64,000 nt of DNA from CAYUIG01 sp964444685 (GTDB taxonomy: Bacteria; Gemmatimonadota; Gemmatimonadetes; Longimicrobiales; RSA9). Below are positions 49,068-56,532 of the stretch, one piece after another (position 1 is the stretch's first letter; every line of letters starts with the position of its first letter). The notes under the pieces were generated by a model, which saw only the letters and a program-made list of their open reading frames with translations, was not told where the DNA came from and did no database searches. A program made the position numbers and the translations under genes. The DNA lies in assembly GCA_964444685.1 (NCBI GenBank), contig CAYUIG010000003.1:55386-119385 (forward strand). Reading direction: 5' to 3'.

Positions 49068-50120
49068 CTAACGTGAGACGCGCTCGCAGACGCGATCACC
49101 GACTTCGGCGGTCGACAGCGAGCCGCCGAGATCGGGCGTGGTCAGACCCTCGCGGATCACGTCGCGCACCGCGGTTTCGACCGCGGCCGCGGTGTCCATG
49201 TGGCCCAGCTGCTCGAGCATCATGGAAGTCGTGAGCAGGGCCGCGAGCGGGTTCGCCCTACCGGTACCCATGAGATCGGGTGCGGAGCCGTGCACCGGCT
49301 CGAAGAGCCCGGGCCGCCCGGGATGCAGGCTGGCGGAGGGCGCGAGACCGAGGCCGCCAGCGAGTGCGGCGGCGAGGTCGCTCAGGATGTCGCCGAAGAG
49401 GTTGGGCGCCACAATGACATCGTAGCGTGCGGGGCGCAGTACGAGGTCGAGGGCGAGTGCGTCCGCGTAGATGGCGTCGCATTCCATCTCCGGATACTCG
49501 GCGGACACCGATCTGAACACCGCGCGCCAGAGGGCACCGATGTGCTGCATGGCGTTGGCCTTGTCCGTGAGCGTGACCTTGCGACGCCCGCGCGACTGCG
49601 CGTACTCGAACGCCGCGCGCACGATGCGCTCGACACCGCCGCGGGTGTTGATGTCCTCCTGGATCGCGACCTCGTCCGCCGTACCGGCGCGCATGCGCCC
49701 GCCGAGGCCGACGTACGGGCCTTCGGTGTTCTCGCGGAAGATGACGATGTCGACGTCCTCTTCGCGGATGTTCTTCAGTGGGGAGAAGCGCGCGTCGTAG
49801 AGGCGCACCGGCCGCACGTTGGCGTAGAGGTCGAGCCGGAACCGGAGGCCGAGCAGGATGGCGCGTGCATGCGCGTGGTCGGGAACACGCGGGTCGCCGA
49901 TGGCGCCGAGCAGGATCGCGTCGTGCTCGCGCTCGAGCGCGTCCATTTCCTCATCGGTGATGGCGACACCGGTGCGGAGGTATCGCTCTGCGCCGAAGTC
50001 GTACGTGCGCACCTCGAGGTCGAGGCCGTGCGTGCGGCGGAGCGCGTCGAGCAGCTTGACGGCTTCGCGCGTGACGTCGACGCCGATCCCGTCGCCGGGG
50101 ATGACCGCGATGCGTGCCAT
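49068..50120 (-). CDS. Isocitrate/isopropylmalate-type dehydrogenase
   Basis: A 350-residue beta-decarboxylating dehydrogenase. The N-terminus MARIAVIPGDGIGVDVTREA and the metal/substrate motif NLFGDILSDLAAALAGGLGLAPSAS in parts are family hallmarks. The substrate loop LDLYANVRPVRLYDARFSPL resembles 3-isopropylmalate dehydrogenase (LeuB) and the related tartrate or homoisocitrate enzymes; DKANAMQHIG and EPVHGSAPDLMGTGRANPLA contact cofactor. NAD is the likely cofactor. LeuB is the best guess, but leuA, leuC and leuD are absent here and the gene sits with acyl-CoA enzymes, so substrate assignment stays open. Confidence 0.85.
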   Translation of the reverse strand: MARIAVIPGDGIGVDVTREAVKLLDALRRTHGLDLEVRTYDFGAERYLRTGVAITDEEMDALEREHDAILLGAIGDPRVPDHAHARAILLGLRFRLDLYANVRPVRLYDARFSPLKNIREEDVDIVIFRENTEGPYVGLGGRMRAGTADEVAIQEDINTRGGVERIVRAAFEYAQSRGRRKVTLTDKANAMQHIGALWRAVFRSVSAEYPEMECDAIYADALALDLVLRPARYDVIVAPNLFGDILSDLAAALAGGLGLAPSASLHPGRPGLFEPVHGSAPDLMGTGRANPLAALLTTSMMLEQLGHMDTAAAVETAVRDVIREGLTTPDLGGSLSTAEVGDRVCERVSR

Positions 50121-50158
50121 GGCGCGGAAGATAGGGCGGCCCGGTGGCCTGTGGAAAC

Positions 50159-50614
50159 TCAGCGGGAGGAAACGGTGATCCGGCCCGCGCCGCCGTGCGT
50201 CACGCAGTGGAACGGATACTCGCCCGCGGGCGCGCCCTCGAGGCTGAGGACCCAGGCGCTGCCGGGCTCGATGAGCGGAGGCCCGCGGAGCTGGCCGGAG
50301 TCGTCCAGGAACGCGCGCGCGTCCGGGGAGAGTCCGCCTTCGAGGAAGACGATGGCGTGCGTACCGAGGTCGGTGGCGGTGAAGCGGACGACGTCGCCGA
50401 CGTGTGCCGCGGCCTCCTGCGGAGCGAACTCCCCGTCACGGCCGCCCACGGCGAAGTCGACGATGGCGACACCGGGATCGAGGGTGATCGTGTCCGCTCC
50501 GATGACGAGCTGGGCCTGTTGCGGAGCACGATCGCCGCACGCGACGAGCGCGAAAAGGAGAGCGCCGGCGCACCCCAGGGGACGCGCCGGCGCTCGGGCA
50601 CTACACAGAGGCAA
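50159..50614 (-). CDS. Cupredoxin-like lipoprotein lacking the axial Met
   Basis: A 151-residue exported protein with a probable lipobox (ALLFALVAC, Cys at about 26) and one plastocyanin-like domain: VVRFTATDLGTHAIVF supplies the first His and YPFHCVTHGGAGRITV the Cys and second His. In blue-copper proteins a Met normally follows two to five residues later; here GGAGRIT has none, so copper geometry or binding would differ. The start is TTG 50614, directly after the cytochrome c stop (TGA-G-TTG), so the two are translated in series. Together they could pass electrons in the periplasm. Confidence 0.75.
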   Translation of the reverse strand: MPLCSARAPARPLGCAGALLFALVACGDRAPQQAQLVIGADTITLDPGVAIVDFAVGGRDGEFAPQEAAAHVGDVVRFTATDLGTHAIVFLEGGLSPDARAFLDDSGQLRGPPLIEPGSAWVLSLEGAPAGEYPFHCVTHGGAGRITVSSR

Positions 50615-50615
50615 C

Positions 50616-51089
50616 TCAGCCGCCGTGTGCGATCGAATACACGTAGGCCGCGACCGCGCGTACCTGATCCTCGGTCAGCGAAGCGCCGCCCATGGCCGGC
50701 ATCGGTGCCGGGAACTGCGCCGGCTGCGCCACACCCGTCTGCACGACGCCCATGATTTCCTCGTACGTGCCGGACGGGACGTTGATCCACTCGGCGTCGG
50801 TCAGGTTCGGCGCCAGCGCCGTGCCCGTGCCGTCCGGACCGTGGCAGGTGAAGCAGTTGCCCGGACCGGTGAAGATCTGCTGGCCCTGCGCGACCATGTC
50901 CTGCGTCACACCCTCGGGCAGCGCGCCGCCCGCCGAAGGCTCCGCCGGCGCCGGCTCGGCCGGCGCGGGCTCGGCGGCCATGGTGTCGGCCATCATGTCA
51001 TCACCGGTCCCCGCATCGCCGCCGCCGCATGCCGCCAGCAGGAAGATCGAGAACACACCAAGCACCGCTACCCCATGGGTCCTGCGCAT
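50616..51089 (-). CDS. Mono-heme c-type cytochrome lipoprotein
   Basis: A 157-residue exported protein. Signal VAVLGVFSIFLLAAC with lipobox LAAC, then an Ala/Pro/Glu-rich linker (AAEPAPAEPAPAEPSAGG), and a class I cytochrome domain with heme motif CFTCH (about residues 79-83) and axial Met in APMPAMGG. ATG 51089 has AGGAGG six bases upstream. Probably carries electrons between a membrane complex and an oxidase or the cupredoxin encoded next. The linker repeat AEPAP would let the domain move away from the membrane. Confidence 0.9.
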   Translation of the reverse strand: MRRTHGVAVLGVFSIFLLAACGGGDAGTGDDMMADTMAAEPAPAEPAPAEPSAGGALPEGVTQDMVAQGQQIFTGPGNCFTCHGPDGTGTALAPNLTDAEWINVPSGTYEEIMGVVQTGVAQPAQFPAPMPAMGGASLTEDQVRAVAAYVYSIAHGG

Positions 51090-51216
51090 CACATGCCTCC
51101 TGAAAGAGTGGCGGGCGCGAGGCCCGGACACGCCACGTTTGTCTGCGTCGGGCGGCGATTATAGGGAACCACCCGTTCGCGCACAAGCATACTCGCCTGC
51201 TGCGAGGGGCGTGCCG

Positions 51217-52005
51217 TCACGCGCTCCGCCCTGCGGACGGGGCATGCTCGCCGCAGGAGATGCAGTAGAGCCAGGTCGCCTCGAGCGGCTCCGAGCAGGA
51301 CGGGCACGGCCGCTGGGACTGGTCTGCACCGCAGAACGGGCAGAACAGCACGACACGGCCCGAGGGCAGCACCGATTCGCAGAATGCGCAGGTCGTGCGG
51401 CTCGCCACGACCGTTTCCGCAGGGCGCGGCTCGGGCCGCGCGCGGGCCGCCGGGCGCTGAGGCGCCGGGGCCGGAGCCGGTGCCGAACGCTCGGGCGCGG
51501 ACGCGACCGGAGCCGCCACCATCGCTTCGACCGGAGCCGCTTCTTCCTCAACCGGGGCAGCCTCTTCCGCCGGGGCGACTNNNNNNNNNNCCGCTTCCTC
51601 GAGCGTCAGGTCGATCGTGTCCTCCACCTCGGCCACCCAGCCGAGGTCGTCGGTGCTGATGCCTTCCGGTTCCACGCGCGCCCCCTCGGCCGTGATCCAC
51701 ACGTCGCAGCCCGCGAACTTCCGGAAGAGGCCGACGTTCGGATTCGGCGACTCGACTTCCGCACGCAGCTCTTCGCGCGCCTCGTCCGGCTCCAGCCGCA
51801 CGTACCCACCCTCGCCGGAGAGCAGGCGCAGCAGCGTGTGCTCGTAGTCGGCGTTCATCTCGAAGCCGAGCCGGCTGCGCACGTCCCGGTACGGAATGAG
51901 GTCCTGATAGATCTCGGCCACCGTCACCGGCGCCGCCACATCGCGACCGTTCGCGCGCACCGCCTCGACGAGGCTGCCGGTCACGCGCCGGACCAGATCG
52001 TCCAT
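51217..52005 (-). CDS. Hypothetical protein with C-terminal double zinc ribbon
   Basis: A protein of about 262 residues interrupted by a 10-N assembly gap at 51581-51590. The N-terminal domain (residues 1-125: VAEIYQDLIPYRDVRSRLGFEMNADYEHTLLRLL in parts, then LRAEVESPNPNVGLFRKFAGCDVWI) is of unknown family. A Pro/Ala/Glu-rich linker of about 60 residues follows and contains the gap. The C-terminus has four CxxC pairs: CAFCESVLP, CPFCGADQ, CPSCSEP, CISCGEH, a double zinc-ribbon. The same neighbours (two TPR proteins) lie upstream on this strand. Likely a scaffold or regulatory protein; role not inferable. Confidence 0.75.
   Translation of the reverse strand: MDDLVRRVTGSLVEAVRANGRDVAAPVTVAEIYQDLIPYRDVRSRLGFEMNADYEHTLLRLLSGEGGYVRLEPDEAREELRAEVESPNPNVGLFRKFAGCDVWITAEGARVEPEGISTDDLGWVAEVEDTIDLTLEEAXXXXVAPAEEAAPVEEEAAPVEAMVAAPVASAPERSAPAPAPAPQRPAARARPEPRPAETVVASRTTCAFCESVLPSGRVVLFCPFCGADQSQRPCPSCSEPLEATWLYCISCGEHAPSAGRSA
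51581..51590. other. Assembly gap of 10 N inside a coding region
   Basis: Ten unresolved bases within the Ala/Glu/Pro linker of the zinc-ribbon protein. The frame is open on both sides, but a run of ten is conventional for a short unknown gap, so the real length and reading frame are unproven. Confidence 0.97.
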
Positions 52006-52017
52006 GCTCTCCTCCTC

Positions 52018-52983
52018 TCAGGCGGCCGCACTGTCCAGCGCGGCACGCACGTCCGCGGGGGCGCGCCGGAGCACGTCGTCCGCCTCCGGATCATCGGCCG
52101 CACGCAGCGACCGGATGAGCCCCAGCCAGTTCAGGCGATCTTCCGGCGCCAGCTCCTGCGCACGCCGGTACTGTTTCACCGCGAGTTCGGGACGCTCGAG
52201 GTCCATGAACAGATGACCCAGCTCGCGGCGCACATCCGCATCATCCGGCGCGCGATCCGCCGCAGTGCGAAGCGCGGTCGACGCCTCCTCGAAACGACCC
52301 TCGCGGCGGAACACGCGCGCGAGATACAGACGCGCGGTGACATCTTCGTCGTTCGACTCGATCGCCGCGCGGAAGTGCTGCTCCGCGAGACCGAGCTGCC
52401 CCTGCCGGAATGCGGACACGCCGCGCTCGAAGTCCGATGGCGCCGCGATCTGCCGCACGATCAGAATCACCACGATTCCCACCGCGACGAGTGCAGCGAT
52501 CAGCCGGGCCTGTCCGCCAAACCTCCGGCGCGTAGCCGGCGCCGGGGGCTCAAACGTCAGCGGTGCGTCCTCGGCCACTTCAATCGCGGCCGCCGGCGGT
52601 GTCTCGATCTCCGCACGCAGACGTTCGGCGACATCGACGCCGAGATCCGCGTCGCGTGCCTGCACCACGCCTTTCGCCGCCACCGCGACCACACGCTCCA
52701 GCTCGTGGATGCGGCCGGCGAGCGCGAGCGAGATCCGCTCGCGCTTCCTCAGCTCCGCGACCAGGCGCGCGATGGGGAGTTCCTGCGGGGAGAGCGCCGC
52801 GAGCCGCACGTCATCCGGTGCGCCCGCGTCCATGCGCAGAAGATAGCGCAGCGACCGCTCCACCGCACGCCACACGGTGCCGAGCGATTCGGCGAGCTCC
52901 GCCTCGTTCTCATACGCGCGCAGGCGCTCGACCGCGTGCTCCGCCTCTTCCAGCGGGCGGAGCGCGCGATCATGATCCGTCAT
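52018..52983 (-). CDS. Membrane-anchored TPR protein
   Basis: A 321-residue protein with a cytoplasmic helical domain (1-150, including LRAYENEAELAESLGTVWRAVERSLRYLLRM), one membrane helix at about 160-180 (LIAALVAVGIVVILIVRQI) and tetratricopeptide repeats at 185-290: FERGVSAFRQGQLGLAEQHFRAAIE, ARLYLARVFRREGRFEEASTAL, VRRELGHLFMDLERPELAVKQYRRA. TPR units bind other proteins. It is 12 bases upstream of the zinc-ribbon gene and four downstream of a larger TPR gene, so all three are probably one operon. Confidence 0.83.
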   Translation of the reverse strand: MTDHDRALRPLEEAEHAVERLRAYENEAELAESLGTVWRAVERSLRYLLRMDAGAPDDVRLAALSPQELPIARLVAELRKRERISLALAGRIHELERVVAVAAKGVVQARDADLGVDVAERLRAEIETPPAAAIEVAEDAPLTFEPPAPATRRRFGGQARLIAALVAVGIVVILIVRQIAAPSDFERGVSAFRQGQLGLAEQHFRAAIESNDEDVTARLYLARVFRREGRFEEASTALRTAADRAPDDADVRRELGHLFMDLERPELAVKQYRRAQELAPEDRLNWLGLIRSLRAADDPEADDVLRRAPADVRAALDSAAA

Positions 52984-52987
52984 CCGG

Positions 52988-54058
52988 TCAGTACTCGATC
53001 TGCCAGTATCCGGCGCGTGCGCCCGCCTGCACGAACGCCTGCGGGTCCTCCGTCGGGATCACCAGTCCCGTTCGCGCGCGCTCCTCGTGCGCCCGCCGCC
53101 GCATGAACTGTGCAATGCTCTCACCGGTGGCGCCGCACACGTCGCGAAGCTGCCGCACGATCTCGGACCACGACCCCGACAACACCACGCCGTCCTGCAA
53201 TTGCACCCGATGCGCCGGCCCACTGTTCCCTTCCCCGGCTTCCGCCTCGGCCGCCACGCCCGCGGCAAACGCGCTCTCCACTTCCGCCAGGAGCGTATCC
53301 ACCGCGTCCGGCTCGCCCTCGACCGCCTCCAGCCGCTGCTGCCAAGGCTCCAGCTCCGGCGCATCCGGATCCAGCCCGCCGAGCGCGCGCTTCAGCTCGA
53401 GCACGCGCCAGAGCGCCAGCGCATCCCAGTGCTCCTCCACGCTCACGCGCTCGAACTCACGCAGCGCACCCGCCCAGTCACCGCGGTCGTACAGGAGATG
53501 GCCGAGGTATACCCGCGCCTCGTTGTGCGACGGTTCCAGCTGCAGTGCGCGACGCAGCTGCCGGCGCGCACCCGCATCATCATCCAGCCGGTGCAGCGTG
53601 TAGCCCAGCGCTGCCCACAGATCCGCACTCTCCGTGTGTCGTGCGACGCCGCGCTCGAACACCACCCGCGCCTCCGTAAACATCCCTTCGCGGTACAGCG
53701 CGCGTCCCATCGAAAGCACAAGCTCGAGCTCTTCTCCACCCTCCCGCAGCCGCACCCGCTCGAACAGACCCAGCGCCTCTTCGCGACGACCCAGCCGCAG
53801 CAGAACCTCCCCGAGTCCCACCATCGCGTCCTCATGCTCCGGATCCAGCACCAGCCCGTGCTGGAACGCCTGACGCGCCCACGCAAACTCCTCCCGGGCC
53901 AGCCGCGTATAGCCCAGCCCGACGTACAGATCCACCGAATGCGGGTAAAGCCGGAGCCCCTCCTTCAGCGTCTCCAGCGCCGACTCGTAGTTCCCCTCGT
54001 CGTAGTGGCGGTGCGCACGCTCATCGTACTCCTCCGAACTGAGGAACTGGGTCCCCAT
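52988..54058 (-). CDS. Soluble TPR-repeat protein
   Basis: A 356-residue cytosolic protein. At least five consecutive TPR units run from residue 8 to about 210: YDERAHRHYDEGNYESALETL, VDLYVGLGYTRLAREEFAWA, DAMVGLGEVLLRLGRREEAL, LVLSMGRALYREGMFTEARVVFE, DLWAALGYTLHRLDDDAGARRQL, ARVYLGHLLYDRGDWAGALREFE. A C-terminal domain of about 120 residues follows (VQLQDGVVLSGSWSEIVRQL, RRRAHEERARTGLVIP, DPQAFVQAGARAGYWQIEY) and is unfamiliar. ATG 54058 has AGGAGG seven bases upstream. First gene of a three-gene unit with the membrane TPR and zinc-ribbon proteins. Confidence 0.85.
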   Translation of the reverse strand: MGTQFLSSEEYDERAHRHYDEGNYESALETLKEGLRLYPHSVDLYVGLGYTRLAREEFAWARQAFQHGLVLDPEHEDAMVGLGEVLLRLGRREEALGLFERVRLREGGEELELVLSMGRALYREGMFTEARVVFERGVARHTESADLWAALGYTLHRLDDDAGARRQLRRALQLEPSHNEARVYLGHLLYDRGDWAGALREFERVSVEEHWDALALWRVLELKRALGGLDPDAPELEPWQQRLEAVEGEPDAVDTLLAEVESAFAAGVAAEAEAGEGNSGPAHRVQLQDGVVLSGSWSEIVRQLRDVCGATGESIAQFMRRRAHEERARTGLVIPTEDPQAFVQAGARAGYWQIEY

Positions 54059-54163
54059 TTCCGCGCCTCCTGAGATGCGTTCGGATGTTCGTGGCCATAC
54101 CGGGAGGATGAAGGTCGGACCACAATATAGGGTGGGTAATGCGGGTGTGCTACCCCTTATGTG

Positions 54164-54270
54164 GGGTCTGGAGTCTGGTGTCTGGTGTCTGGTGTCTGGT
54201 TTACGACCCCGGACGAGCCGCAATTCGAGCCATCCCGTCCCCAGACCCCAGACTCCAGACTCCAGACCCA
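54164..54270. repeat. Heptamer inverted-repeat (hairpin) element, copy 2
   Basis: Left arm 54164-54200: GGGGTCTGGAGTCT then GGTGTCT three times, ending TCTGG. Right arm 54242-54270: CCAGACC, CCAGACT, CCAGACT, CCAGACC. The arms are near-perfect reverse complements of about 29 bases around a 41-base loop. TCTGGTTTACGAC (54196-54208) marks the junction of left arm and loop and is identical to 20110-20122 in copy 1. The element fills the divergent spacer between the TPR operon and a small gene at 54340. Confidence 0.87.
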
Positions 54271-54339
54271 AAGGTCCGCTTGCCGTTCCGCAGACCGAGC
54301 GAGAGACTTCGAGATAAGGACGATGCCGAGGAGGCGAAC

Positions 54340-54612
54340 GTGGTTCTGAGCTGGTTGAAGCGGCGGCGGATGAGCGAGGCGGCGCGGCGGCGTCTGATGA
54401 TTGCGCTAGCGAAGGCGGAGGAGGAGCTGGTGGAGACGCACGTGCGCAATGCGCTGCACGTGTACGCCGCGGTGAGCGATGAGCTGCCGCTGGATCGGGC
54501 GCTCGAGATCTATCTTGAGGCGCTGGATCCGGGGGAACCGCAGACGAGCATCATCGCGCGCCGTGTGATGGCGCGGCTGGAGGGTGGTTCGCGGCGGAGG
54601 CGGCGCGACTAG
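54340..54612 (+). CDS. Small basic helical protein, unknown
   Basis: A 90-residue protein, rich in Arg, Ala and Glu, almost all helix: LSWLKRRRMSEAARRRLMIALAKAEEELVETHVRNAL in parts (3-40), then YAAVSDELPLDRALEIYLEAL, and an Arg-rich tail (GGSRRRRRD). The start is GTG 54340 with GAGG five bases upstream; an ATG at 54323 leads to a stop after eight codons. No family recognised. The gene abuts, tail to tail, the mrdA stop with no gap. The basic ends would suit nucleic-acid binding, which is inference. Confidence 0.65.
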   Translation: MVLSWLKRRRMSEAARRRLMIALAKAEEELVETHVRNALHVYAAVSDELPLDRALEIYLEALDPGEPQTSIIARRVMARLEGGSRRRRRD

Positions 54613-56529
54613 CTAGCGGGTGGCGGCGGAGTCGGGCCAGGGCGGATCGACGACGGGCGATCCGTACCATGCCCAGTCGACGGGGAGTCCGCGCGGCGAA
54701 CGCTCGCGCGGTGTGGGATACGGGTCGAAGGGGCGGCCGTACTTCCTGTCGAGATAGAAGTTGACGGCGTTGGCTACGACGCCGGACGCGGTGTAGCCGT
54801 GCTCGCCCTCTTCGAGGAAGAGTGCGGCGACGATCTCCGGGTGTTTTCCGATCGGACCGGCCATGCCGACGAACCAGGCGTGGTCCTTCGTGGTGCAACG
54901 CGGGTTGTTCAGGGCGCACACCTGCGCGGTACCGGTCTTCCCCATGAAATCCCAGTTGCGCAGTCGGCTGAGCGCGGCGCTGCCACCGGGGGCGACGACG
55001 CGGCGCATACCGCGTCGCAGCCAGTCGATGGTGACGCCACTGATGCCGAGGTCGATGGTGACGGGCGGCTCTTCACCGTTGTCGGCGAGGCGCGGCTGGA
55101 GCGCCCTGCCGTCGGGGCGCGCGAACGCGGAATAGAGCACGGCCATCTTGAGCGGCGTCATGGTGACTTCGCCCTGCCCGATCGACAGCGACATGATGTG
55201 GTTCTCGGGGGGTCGGTAGCCGTAGCGCTCCTCGAGCCACTGGACGCCGGACGGAAAGACGTTGCTGAGTTCGGTCGGCAGGTCGATGCCGGTGCGCGTG
55301 CCGAAGCCGAGACGCGTACCGACCTCGAGGTAGCGCTGCAGGCCGAGGCGGATGCCGACCTGGTAAAAGTATACGTCGCAGGAGTGCATGATCCCGCGGA
55401 TCAGGTCGACGCGGCCGTGGCCTGCGGGCTCCCAGCAGCGGGCGTACCGCCCGCCGTACGACATGCCGCCGGTGCACGCGATGGGCATGACCTCTTCCGG
55501 CCGGATGACGCCTTCCTCCAGCGCCATGGCAGCGACCGGCAGCTTCCATGTGGAGGCCGGTGGCTGACGCGAGCCGCCCGCGCGATCGAGCAGCGGGTTG
55601 CCGGCATCGGCGCGCAGCGAATCCCACAACGTGGTTGGAATTCCGCCGACGAACTCGTTCGGGTCGTACGTCGGGTTGCTGTAGTAGGCGAGGACACCGC
55701 CGGTCTGCGGATCGATGGCGACGAACCCGCCGCGGAAACCTTTGGGGAAGATGCCGTCGATGTAGCGCTGGAGATCCAGGTCGAGGTAGAGCTGCAGGTC
55801 CTCACCCGGGATCGCAGGTACGCCGAGGTTCTCGGGCAGCCAGCGGCGGATGCGGCCGCGCGCATCGATCTCGAGGTAGCGCATGCCCGGCTCGCCGCCG
55901 AGGCGCAGCTCGTACTCCCGCTCGAGACCGCTCTTCCCGATGAGCTGGCCCTGCTCATAGCCCTGGAAGTCGGGCATCCCCAGCTCTTCGCGATTGATCT
56001 CCGAGACGTAGCCGATCAGATGCGCGATGATGTCGCCGGCCGGGTAGTGTCGCTTCGGATACGTCTCGACGAGCACGCCCGGGTGCATGAAGCGCCGCTC
56101 CTCCAGCCGTGCGACGGCTTCGGGCTCCGCATCGGTAAGCACGGGCATGGGCAGGTGCGGCGCCTGCTGGAAGCGGTACCACGCGCGCGCGATCTGCGCC
56201 TCGTTCAACCCGAGCACGGGGCGCAGCCGTTCGATCTGCGCACGCATCGAATCGCGCGGCCCCGGCATGAGCAGGACCTGATAGCCGACCGTGTTCTCGG
56301 CGACGACCTGACCCGTGCGATCGTAGATGGTGCCGCGCGGGGCGGGCACCGGCAGCGGACGCAGCCGGTTGGTGCGCGCGATGATGGCGTACTGCTCGAC
56401 GTCGACGACCTGGAGCTTGAGGAGCTGCGAACCGAGCAGGAGCACCACGCCAAGCAGGGCGAGGCGCGCGAGCAGACCGCGCTGAGCGCGCAGCTTGCGC
56501 GGAGTGCTCAGCCGGCCGGTTCGCTCCAT
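54613..56529 (-). CDS. mrdA: Penicillin-binding protein 2 (elongation transpeptidase)
   Basis: A 638-residue class B PBP that cross-links peptidoglycan during rod elongation with RodA and MreB partners. One N-terminal helix (LLARLALLGVVLLLGSQLL) follows a basic tail. VPAPRGTIYDRTGQVVAEN is the class B dimerisation motif. The transpeptidase active site has STWK (about residue 327), SCD at HSCDVYFYQ and KTGT (about 528). TYPKRHYPAGDIIAHLIGYV marks the PBP2 rather than FtsI type. Length is typical. The start is three bases downstream of the histone-like gene stop, so they are co-transcribed. rodA and mreB are not in the window. Confidence 0.94.
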   Translation of the reverse strand: MERTGRLSTPRKLRAQRGLLARLALLGVVLLLGSQLLKLQVVDVEQYAIIARTNRLRPLPVPAPRGTIYDRTGQVVAENTVGYQVLLMPGPRDSMRAQIERLRPVLGLNEAQIARAWYRFQQAPHLPMPVLTDAEPEAVARLEERRFMHPGVLVETYPKRHYPAGDIIAHLIGYVSEINREELGMPDFQGYEQGQLIGKSGLEREYELRLGGEPGMRYLEIDARGRIRRWLPENLGVPAIPGEDLQLYLDLDLQRYIDGIFPKGFRGGFVAIDPQTGGVLAYYSNPTYDPNEFVGGIPTTLWDSLRADAGNPLLDRAGGSRQPPASTWKLPVAAMALEEGVIRPEEVMPIACTGGMSYGGRYARCWEPAGHGRVDLIRGIMHSCDVYFYQVGIRLGLQRYLEVGTRLGFGTRTGIDLPTELSNVFPSGVQWLEERYGYRPPENHIMSLSIGQGEVTMTPLKMAVLYSAFARPDGRALQPRLADNGEEPPVTIDLGISGVTIDWLRRGMRRVVAPGGSAALSRLRNWDFMGKTGTAQVCALNNPRCTTKDHAWFVGMAGPIGKHPEIVAALFLEEGEHGYTASGVVANAVNFYLDRKYGRPFDPYPTPRERSPRGLPVDWAWYGSPVVDPPWPDSAATR

Positions 56530-56532
56530 CGA

